Assembly (NCBI GenBank): GCA_013329455.1
Contig: DUKF01000179.1
Span: forward strand, 1-5,144
Direction: 5' to 3'
DNA from: Methanotrichaceae archaeon
Lineage (GTDB): Archaea; Halobacteriota; Methanosarcinia; Methanotrichales; Methanotrichaceae
DNA: 5,144 nt
The position numbers and the translations under genes are program-made. The notes below the pieces were generated by a model that worked only from the letters and a program-made list of their open reading frames with translations, made no database searches and was not told where the DNA came from. This document shows positions 1-4,063 of this stretch, in pieces. Positions within the stretch are counted from its first letter, which is position 1, and the number at the start of each line of letters is the position of its first letter.

Positions 1-126
1 ATCAGCGTCGCCACCAGGTACATCCACTCTCCTGTCGAGGTTCTGAGTCTCAAAGACGTCGAAGCCGGGGCCGAGCTGATCGCCAGAGCTCTCGAGACTG
101 CGCCGAGATTCTTCAACAAAGAGTGA
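1..126 (+). CDS. M42-family metallo-aminopeptidase, C-terminal fragment
   Basis: Frame 1 is open from the window start and ends at TGA 124-126, leaving 41 residues of a protein that begins upstream. The fragment reads ISVATRYIHSPVEVLSLKDV and continues through a helix to RFFNKE. The RYIHSPxE block is the hallmark C-terminal motif of M42 peptidases (TET aminopeptidases, also annotated as glutamyl aminopeptidase or endoglucanase/FrvX-like). Its histidine, residue 9 of the fragment, is a metal ligand in characterised members. The family consists of cytosolic dodecameric di-metal enzymes that trim peptides from the N-terminus. The gene is followed by two hairpin/T-run terminators, so it is the last gene of its transcript. 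The exact substrate class cannot be read from this piece. The family call is fairly secure because the motif and the helix after it both fit. Confidence 0.8.
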   Translation: MSVATRYIHSPVEVLSLKDVEAGAELIARALETAPRFFNKE

Positions 127-132
127 TTCTGG

Positions 133-170
133 CGACTTTCCCTTGGGGAAGTCGGCCCAACCCTTTTTTT
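133..170 (+). terminator. Hairpin plus T7 terminator after the M42 peptidase gene
   Basis: A perfect-length stem pairs 133-141 with 146-154 (CGACTTTCC with GGGAAGTCG, allowing one G-T pair) around a 4-base CTTG loop. After a short spacer comes a run of seven T at 164-170. It begins 7 bases after the peptidase stop codon. Archaeal RNA polymerase terminates at T-rich tracts, and the hairpin adds bacterial-style character. Confidence 0.65.
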
Positions 171-175
171 AACTC

Positions 176-198
176 GGAGTTTGCCGACTCCCTTTTTT
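176..198 (+). terminator. Second, back-up hairpin plus T6 terminator
   Basis: A 5-bp stem pairs GGAGT (176-180) with ACTCC (187-191) around a 6-base loop, and is followed by T6 at 193-198. It lies directly behind the stronger T7 site, giving a tandem stop for the rightward transcript. The stem is short, so the T-run is the more meaningful element. Confidence 0.45.
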
Positions 199-264
199 CA
201 GAAATTTCGAATCAGATCGAGAGAGACGAACAGCCCCGTGTCCGAAAGGAAGGACTTTTCCGCG

Positions 265-314
265 AAAACGATACCAAAAAGAGAGACTGGAACGTCCTCC
301 ACCTCGGGAGGACG
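265..314 (-). terminator. Hairpin with downstream T-tracts ending the usp/microprotein operon
   Basis: A perfect 8-bp GC-rich stem pairs 293-300 (CGTCCTCC) with 307-314 (GGAGGACG) around a 6-base loop. Read on the minus strand it begins 13 bases past the stop codon of the 36-residue membrane ORF. It is followed by T5 at 280-276 and T4 at 268-265. The T-tract starts 12 bases after the stem, further than in a classical intrinsic terminator. That is compatible with archaeal termination, which depends mainly on T-tracts. Confidence 0.5.
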
Positions 315-327
315 CCAATTTGCCGAT

Positions 328-438
328 CTAGCTACCGCCTATCAGGCTGATGACCGCGTAGGCAAGGAGCGTGCCGACGATGAAAGTCACCGCAAAGGCG
401 GGATAGGCTATCCCTGTGGAAACCATCTCTACTGCCAT
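328..438 (-). CDS. Single-span membrane microprotein (36 aa) in the Usp operon
   Basis: On the minus strand, ATG at 438-436 opens a 36-codon frame that ends at TAG 330-328. The protein begins MAVEMVSTGIAYPAFAV and ends in LIGGS. Residues 9-33 are almost wholly hydrophobic or small, the only charged residue is Glu4, and G22/A26/A28 could form a small-residue helix-packing face, so one transmembrane helix is expected. It starts 6 bases after the stop of the upstream Usp gene, close enough for translational coupling. A weak GTGA/ATGA-like ribosome site overlaps the end of that gene. A hairpin terminator follows the stop, so the frame sits neatly inside a transcription unit. The family is not recognised. 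A role as a membrane anchor or partner for the Usp protein is inferred from position only. A chance hydrophobic ORF is the alternative, but coupling, composition and terminator placement favour a real gene. Confidence 0.6.
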   Translation of the reverse strand: MAVEMVSTGIAYPAFAVTFIVGTLLAYAVISLIGGS

Positions 439-444
439 CTTTTA

Positions 445-876
445 TCATCTCACTACGAGGACGGGGCAGGTTGCCCAGTAAAGGACCTTCTGGACGACGC
501 TTCCGATCAGGAGCTTTGTGACGCCGCTCTCACCGTGGCTGCCCATGACGATCAGATCGACTCCTTCAGTCCTGGCAAGGTCAACGATCATGTTGGCGGG
601 CGCACCGGACTTGACCATCGTCTCAACGGCCACGCCTGCTTCATCGGCCATCTTCTTGATCTCGGCCACGGCTTTCTCTCCGCTGGCCTGAAGCTTGGAT
701 TCGATGTCCTTCTTGTCAGCACCCAGCTGCCTCACGGCGCTGGCCACGACTACCTCGTTCACAACGTAAACTCCGAGCACCTTCGCGCCGACCGCCTTCG
801 CCAGGTCTACGCCGTGCTGCACCGCGACCCGGGACTTTGCGGAGCCGTCTGTAGCAACTAAAATCTGATCGTACAT
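445..876 (-). CDS. Universal stress protein, UspA family (143 aa), ATP-binding motif intact
   Basis: This is a cytosolic UspA-domain protein, a small alpha/beta fold that usually dimerises and often binds ATP or AMP. The N-terminal strand and loop ILVATDGS cover residues 5-12. The C-terminal nucleotide signature G-2x-G-9x-G-S is exact: G112-S-H-G115, nine residues, then G125-S126. The protein ends in the typical last strand PVLVVR. I chose the ATG at 876 because a GAGGTG ribosome site lies 7 bases upstream and family members begin right before the first strand. A longer frame from 915 would add 13 residues with no homology and no ribosome site. Upstream are a TATA box and an inverted repeat, so the gene is probably transcribed on its own or with the microprotein that follows after 6 bases. 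It is paralogous to the Usp at 1020-1466. What it regulates or senses cannot be read from sequence. Confidence 0.93.
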   Translation of the reverse strand: MYDQILVATDGSAKSRVAVQHGVDLAKAVGAKVLGVYVVNEVVVASAVRQLGADKKDIESKLQASGEKAVAEIKKMADEAGVAVETMVKSGAPANMIVDLARTEGVDLIVMGSHGESGVTKLLIGSVVQKVLYWATCPVLVVR

Positions 877-940
877 TTTATCACACCTCTCAAATCTCCC
901 TACAACCTTCTGCACCTTTTGAGCTTATCCACTACGCCTT

Positions 941-950
941 TGATATAAAT
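941..950 (-). promoter_or_regulatory. Archaeal TATA box for the second usp gene
   Basis: Read on the minus strand this is ATTTATATCA, close to the archaeal TATA consensus. A start site about 25 bases downstream would fall near 918-922, leaving a leader of roughly 40 bases that contains the GAGGTG ribosome site. A second, weaker TATA-like element (CTTTATAAGG on the minus strand) lies at 981-990 and could be an alternative start. Confidence 0.55.
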
Positions 951-951
951 A

Positions 952-968
952 GGTATCTTTCCGATACC
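952..968. promoter_or_regulatory. Inverted repeat abutting the usp TATA box (possible operator)
   Basis: GGTATC (952-957) and GATACC (963-968) form a perfect 6-bp dyad with a 5-base spacer. It sits immediately upstream of the TATA box, over the BRE/TFB position. A regulator bound here could block or recruit TFB. Alternatively it is a weak hairpin behind the upstream usp gene, but no T-run follows it. Function is inferred from placement only. Confidence 0.35.
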
Positions 969-1019
969 GGCATCTAGAAGCCTTATAAAGGGCGTATATC
1001 GAGCGCTGGAACAACCTCA

Positions 1020-1466
1020 TCATCTCACTATCATCACCGGCGTGTCAGACCAGTTCAGGACCTTCTGCGCTACGCTGCCGATCAGCTTCGAAGATATCCC
1101 TCCGCCTTCGCCGTGGCTTCCCATCAGGATCAAGTCGACACCCTCGATTCTTGCCGTATCGAGGATCCTGGACGCTGGATCGCCCTCTTTGATCAATGGT
1201 TCCACCTGGACCCCCGATGCCTCTCCCATCTTTTCGACCTCCCTCACGATCTTTTTGGCGGAGGCCTTGAGTTTCTCTCTGAGATCCTCTTCGGTGGAGC
1301 CCCTACGGATCAGGGCAGCGATAAATCTCGAAATCGCCATGTCGTTTATGACATAGAGCACTAGAACGTCAGACCCGAGGGACTTCGCGAGCTTTACGCC
1401 GTGTCTGCTGGACTTTATCGAGCTGTCAGAGCCGTCCGTGGCGATCAGAATCTTCCTGTAGTACAT
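1020..1466 (-). CDS. Universal stress protein, UspA family (148 aa), variant ATP motif
   Basis: This is a second UspA-domain protein, clearly paralogous to the one downstream. It shares the ILIATDGS opening (residues 6-13), the RHGVKLAK helix, the EGVDLILMGSHGE strand and loop, the IGSVAQKVL helix and the PVMIVR end. The glycine motif is unusual: between G119 of GSHG and G130-S131 there are ten residues (EGGGISSKLI) rather than the canonical nine, so the phosphate-binding loop carries one extra residue. The ATG at 1466 has AGGAGG 9 bases upstream, and the protein starts directly before the first strand. The gene lies 41 bp after purE on the same strand. A T6 run and a TATA-like TTTTTTATAC fall in that gap, so it may be read through from purE or have its own promoter. 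The last bases of both usp genes (GTGAGATGAT) are identical, in keeping with tandem duplication. Confidence 0.93.
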   Translation of the reverse strand: MYYRKILIATDGSDSSIKSSRHGVKLAKSLGSDVLVLYVINDMAISRFIAALIRRGSTEEDLREKLKASAKKIVREVEKMGEASGVQVEPLIKEGDPASRILDTARIEGVDLILMGSHGEGGGISSKLIGSVAQKVLNWSDTPVMIVR

Positions 1467-1496
1467 CCAATCCCGCCTCCTGGAGCTTTTCTCTTC

Positions 1497-1507
1497 CGTA
1501 TAAAAAA
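1497..1507 (-). promoter_or_regulatory. T6 run / TATA-like element between purE and the first usp gene
   Basis: Directly after the purE TAG the minus strand reads TTTTTTATACG. The T6 tract could terminate some purE transcripts. The overlapping TTTATAC resembles a TATA box and would place a start site near 1475-1480, at or inside the AGGAGG ribosome site of the usp gene. No hairpin accompanies the T-run. The sequence does not settle which role, if either, it has. Confidence 0.3.
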
Positions 1508-1897
1508 CTATCTTTTCGCAAGCAGCATCCTTAACGCTAACAGGGCGGCGTTCTCGCCGGAGTCGATCCCCACGCAGGCGACGGGAACTCCCGGCGGCAT
1601 CTGGGAAATGGCGAGAAGCGCGTCAAGGCCCCCCAGCTTTGCGCTCACTGGGACCCCTATCACAGGCCTGTCCGTCCTGGAGGCGATGAAACCGGGAAGG
1701 GCAGCAGAGAGGCCCGCCACCGCTATGAATATCTTCGCGTCGGTATATTTTATGTACCGCTCCAGATCATCGGGGTCTCTGTGGGCCGAGAGAACCCTTT
1801 GCTCGTGGTCGACCCCATTCTCCTCGAGAACTCGGAGAACCTTGTCCACCACGGGCTTGTCCGATTTGGATCCCGATACGACGGCAATTTCGGTCAT
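1508..1897 (-). CDS. purE: PurE, phosphoribosylaminoimidazole carboxylase/mutase (129 aa)
   Basis: PurE acts in the carboxylation of aminoimidazole ribonucleotide (AIR) to CAIR in purine synthesis. Class I enzymes isomerise N5-CAIR made by PurK, whereas class II enzymes use CO2 directly. The N-terminal phosphate-binding GSKSD covers residues 9-13. The catalytic SAHRDP block holds His39, equivalent to the essential histidine of both classes. The later block AGLSAALPG (61-69) lacks the second histidine of class I AGxAAHLPG, having Ala66 there and Ser64 as in class II. Downstream, [20 protein letters not shown] is class I-like. The enzyme therefore has a mixed signature, and its substrate (N5-CAIR or AIR plus CO2) is open. 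ATG at 1897 is preferred over an upstream TTG at 1921 because it sits just before the first strand; the ribosome site (GGGAG, 3 bases away) is poor. The gene follows chorismate mutase by 38 bp and is probably in the same operon. No purK is visible here. Confidence 0.92.
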   Translation of the reverse strand: MTEIAVVSGSKSDKPVVDKVLRVLEENGVDHEQRVLSAHRDPDDLERYIKYTDAKIFIAVAGLSAALPGFIASRTDRPVIGVPVSAKLGGLDALLAISQMPPGVPVACVGIDSGENAALLALRMLLAKR

Positions 1898-1935
1898 AAC
1901 TCCCAAACTCTCAAAAAGCAAGTTCCCGTCACGAG

Positions 1936-2220
1936 CTAGGGCAGGTTGTCCTCTCCCAGAAGCTCGTGCTGTTTTTCCAGGCTCATCTTGATCAGGGTCG
2001 CGAATATCTCCTTTATCGCGCCGGCGTCAAGGCCCAACTCAGTGGAATTGTCGAGGACCCTCTTCATCACCAGCTTCTCCTGGTTTGGATCTTCGATCTT
2101 GACATCCAGGGCCTTCTTGGCCCCGAAGATATCTTCCGCAAGCCTTACTCGTTCGTCTATCAACCTTATTATCTCTTGGTCCACTTTCTGAACATCTGCG
2201 CGAAGATCTTCAAGGCTCAT
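1936..2220 (-). CDS. Chorismate mutase, AroQ class (94 aa)
   Basis: It converts chorismate to prephenate at the entry to phenylalanine and tyrosine synthesis. It is an all-helical, monofunctional AroQ domain of normal length. Aligned by eye to the E. coli P-protein mutase domain, the active-site residues correspond as R7 (R11), R24 (R28), K35 (K39), D44 (D48), E48 (E52) and Q84 (Q88). Position 47 is Gln where E. coli has Arg51, so one substrate contact differs. The ATG at 2220 overlaps the stop of the shikimate kinase gene as ATGA, a classic translational-coupling arrangement, and a GAGAGGTT stretch upstream can serve as ribosome site. The protein ends at TAG 1938-1936. No fused prephenate dehydratase, dehydrogenase or DAHP synthase domain is present. 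The pairing with the pathway kinase supports the assignment. Confidence 0.92.
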   Translation of the reverse strand: MSLEDLRADVQKVDQEIIRLIDERVRLAEDIFGAKKALDVKIEDPNQEKLVMKRVLDNSTELGLDAGAIKEIFATLIKMSLEKQHELLGEDNLP

Positions 2221-3077
2221 GATCGCAACCTCTCAGCGAAGGATGAGCCCCTGTTGTTAACCTTCGTCCTTATCACCCTTCCGCCGAGATCGAACCACGC
2301 CGATTCGACCTCGTCGATATTTTCGTCATCTACCAGGGCGGCGTAGGCAGGGCCCGTCCCCGAGAGGCTCGCACCCATGGCACCAGAATCGAGGGCCGCA
2401 AAGATCGGGTCGCTGGAGAGCTTCAGGGCACTGCAGTAGACGATGCCGTTTAAGGTCATGGCCCTAGGATAGTCGCCTTCGAGGGCGAGGTTGAAGATCA
2501 GGTCCGCGATGGGTGCCACAAGCCTCGACCTATGAACGTCGGTGTCCCTCGAGAATATCTTCTCATCAGGGACCAGGAGAAGGACCTTCAACTCCAGCTC
2601 CTCTCTTTTGAGAAGCTCCATCTCCCTGTTGTCTGTGACCACGACCCCCCCCAGCATCGAGGCTGCGGCGTCGTCGAAGGCCCCGGTTATAGTGACCCCG
2701 ACGTCCCTTGCCGCAGCGACCCCGATCCTCGTCGCCTCCAGGGGATCGAGCTCTTCGCCCAGGGCGTCGAGGGTTGCCAGGACCACGGCGTTGGCGGCGG
2801 CGCTGCTGCTCTTGAGACCTCGAGCGAGGGGGATATCGCTCTCGGTTCTGACGACGCCTCCGGCCACAGCATCGAACCGCTGGAGGACCAACTCCACAGA
2901 TCTGACGATAAGGCGGTCGTCTATGCCAGGAATGTCACCTTTCACCTTCGAGGAGTCGTCCAGCACCACCTCAGCAGAGGTCTTCAAATCCACGCCGAAG
3001 GCCGAGCCCTTCCAGTTGGCGACGGCGTTCAGCACCGTCGCCGCGCCAAGAGCTGTGGCCGTTCCCCTTCCTTTCAA
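2217..3077 (-). CDS. aroK: Archaeal shikimate kinase, GHMP family (286 aa)
   Basis: It phosphorylates shikimate with ATP to shikimate 3-phosphate in the aromatic pathway. Archaea use this GHMP-superfamily enzyme, unrelated to bacterial AroK/AroL. The N-terminus GAATVLNAVANWKGSAFGVD (residues 11-30) is the family's characteristic opening. The ATP-binding GHMP motif PLARGLKSSSAAANA spans 83-97, the acidic pair DD is at 135-136, and the C-terminal motif SLSGTGPAYAAL is at 237-248. The TKVNNRG end block (271-277) is also typical. The length is normal. The start is TTG at 3077-3075, overlapping the upstream gene's stop as TTGA; the homology begins exactly there, and there is no good ribosome site, so translation probably depends on coupling. 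Its 3' end overlaps chorismate mutase as ATGA. The two overlaps make a tight three-gene unit. Confidence 0.95.
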   Translation of the reverse strand: MKGRGTATALGAATVLNAVANWKGSAFGVDLKTSAEVVLDDSSKVKGDIPGIDDRLIVRSVELVLQRFDAVAGGVVRTESDIPLARGLKSSSAAANAVVLATLDALGEELDPLEATRIGVAAARDVGVTITGAFDDAAASMLGGVVVTDNREMELLKREELELKVLLLVPDEKIFSRDTDVHRSRLVAPIADLIFNLALEGDYPRAMTLNGIVYCSALKLSSDPIFAALDSGAMGASLSGTGPAYAALVDDENIDEVESAWFDLGGRVIRTKVNNRGSSFAERLRS

Positions 3078-3598
3078 GATAACCCCGTCTCGATGATCGT
3101 CTTCAGCTTCTCAAGATCTCCTGCGACCTCAAGGTTTCCGCCTTTGGTGTACTTGTCGACGAGCTTGTCGATCAGCTCCAGCTCCGAGATCGCGGAGCTG
3201 AAGGCGGGCTCGTAGCTTCCGAGCATGTAGAGTGGTATGACGACGGCGCCACCCCGGGTGGTCGGGGTCTTCAGCTCGTTCACCACCACCACGAAGGTGA
3301 AGGTCTTGTAGCCGAGGCCGCTTGCTATGTTCTTGGCGAAGCTTCCGATCTGCTGGATCCTGCGGGTGGAGAGGTTCTTGTAGGCGGCGACCGAGTCCTT
3401 GTACTCTATGAACATGAGAGCTTCATCGGTCCAGAGGATGGCGTCATACTCGACGATTGCGACGGAATTTTTCAGCGCCACCACGTTGAAGAGGACGCCG
3501 CGGCACCAGGAGAGGTTAAGGTTTAGCCTGAAGTCCAGCTCTGTGTCCTGGATGGTTCTGGACTTCAAGACGTAAGGGTCACTCCTCAGCTCTATCAT
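3074..3598 (-). CDS. NERD/PD-(D/E)XK-like nuclease-fold protein of unknown role (174 aa)
   Basis: I do not recognise a named family. The residue pattern fits a PD-(D/E)XK nuclease core: E20 in an N-terminal helix, E50-Y-D52 at the end of a strand, then a hairpin to the strand LMFIEYKDS giving E65-x-K67. A helix carrying Q82-Q83 follows, then a long hydrophobic strand TFVVVVNEL (101-109). This order (E, D, ExK, Q) is that of NERD and RecB-type nuclease domains. The C-terminal third (residues 130-174) is helical. No signal peptide or membrane span is seen, so it is probably cytosolic. ATG at 3598 is the only sensible start. There is no ribosome site, and a TATA-like TCCTTTAAC at 3621-3629 would put transcription start at or near the ATG, suggesting a leaderless message. 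It overlaps aroK as TTGA and heads the operon. Nuclease activity is inferred from motifs only; a binding-only fold is possible. Confidence 0.7.
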   Translation of the reverse strand: MIELRSDPYVLKSRTIQDTELDFRLNLNLSWCRGVLFNVVALKNSVAIVEYDAILWTDEALMFIEYKDSVAAYKNLSTRRIQQIGSFAKNIASGLGYKTFTFVVVVNELKTPTTRGGAVVIPLYMLGSYEPAFSSAISELELIDKLVDKYTKGGNLEVAGDLEKLKTIIETGLS

Positions 3599-3694
3599 GG
3601 TTGTTAGAGTCGCCTCAGCGGTTAAAGGATTTTCCTTTCCTGCGGGGCAAAGGATAAGACGGTCCTCCTTCCAACGAACCCCCGGTGAAATGAT
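3599..3694. promoter_or_regulatory. Divergent promoter region with AAAGGAT repeats
   Basis: This 96-bp gap separates the leftward aro/pur operon from the rightward DUF3467 gene, so it must hold both promoters. AAAGGAT occurs at 3624-3630 and again at 3649-3655, a 25-base period. The first copy forms a dyad AAAGGA-TTT-TCCTTT (3624-3638). The leftward TATA-like element (TCCTTTAAC on the minus strand) overlaps this dyad. No strong rightward TATA box could be picked. A regulator site is possible but unproven. Confidence 0.4.
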
Positions 3695-3997
3695 TTGACG
3701 GATAAGAAGAGGACGCAGCAGCTCGGCGTCAGGATACCTGAGAGCTTAGAGCCGGTCTACTCGAACCTGATAAAGATCAGCCACGCGGATGACGAGTTCA
3801 CCCTGACCTTTCTGCACAAGATCCCCGAGACGAACCTAGCCCAGGGGCGGGCGATAGTGACGATAACGCCCCAGCACGCAAAGAGGCTCCTCCGGGCACT
3901 GGGTGCCAACGTAAAGAGGTACGAGGCGACTTATGGCGAGATCAAGCTCCCGGAGGACGGCGGAGTTAGGGAGGAAAGCAACGTCGAAGTTGCATGA
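3695..3997 (+). CDS. DUF3467-family protein (100 aa)
   Basis: This is a small cytosolic protein of the DUF3467 family, found in bacteria and archaea and without an established function. The family signature is visible in order: PVYSNLIKISHADDEFTLTF (residues 20-39), then TITPQHAKRLLRAL (57-70), and VKRYEATYGEIKL (73-85). The acidic tail beyond 86 is not part of the core. The start is TTG at 3695, chosen because GGTGA (3684-3688), a good archaeal ribosome site, lies 6 bases upstream and the protein has normal family length from there. The gene stands alone, divergent from the nuclease/aro operon and convergent with the flavoprotein gene. There is no hint in the sequence of a catalytic site or metal site, so a binding or regulatory role is as much as could be guessed. 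Confidence 0.85.
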   Translation: MTDKKRTQQLGVRIPESLEPVYSNLIKISHADDEFTLTFLHKIPETNLAQGRAIVTITPQHAKRLLRALGANVKRYEATYGEIKLPEDGGVREESNVEVA

Positions 3998-4063
3998 AGG
4001 CTGAAAGCTGAAGGCCAGAGACATCGACATCTGCCTCTGACCGCCGGTCCTCTCCGGATCGTA
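3998..4063. other. Convergent intergenic gap without a clear terminator
   Basis: These 66 bases separate the 3' ends of the DUF3467 and flavoprotein genes. Only weak self-complementarity is seen (CCGG-6-CCGG at about 4043-4056, and CAGAG with CTCTG further left), and there is no T-run on either strand. No gene or RNA could be supported here. Confidence 0.4.

Noticed and set aside
346..400. CTGATGA and GATGAAA boxes on the plus strand, reminiscent of a C/D box sRNA
   Set aside because: No CTGA D box follows at suitable spacing, there is no terminal stem, and the region is coding on the other strand.
181..861. A 226-codon open frame on the plus strand opposite the second usp gene
   Set aside because: It is antisense to a well-supported Usp gene over most of its length, runs through both the terminators and the microprotein gene, and has no family-like composition.
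927..1022. A 31-codon minus-strand frame overlapping the stop of the first usp gene (ATGATGAGG start)
   Set aside because: The product is Arg/Tyr-rich with no hydrophobic span or motif, and the frame runs through the TATA box and dyad of the next gene, so it is more likely non-coding promoter DNA.
445..1466. Tandem usp genes as a single fused or frameshifted double-domain Usp
   Set aside because: Each has its own start, ribosome site, stop and complete domain, with 143 bp including a promoter between them.
2687..2872. Minus-strand 61-codon frame inside aroK
   Set aside because: It lies in another frame of a clear GHMP kinase and its Ser/Pro/Trp-rich composition is typical of a shadow frame in GC-rich DNA.
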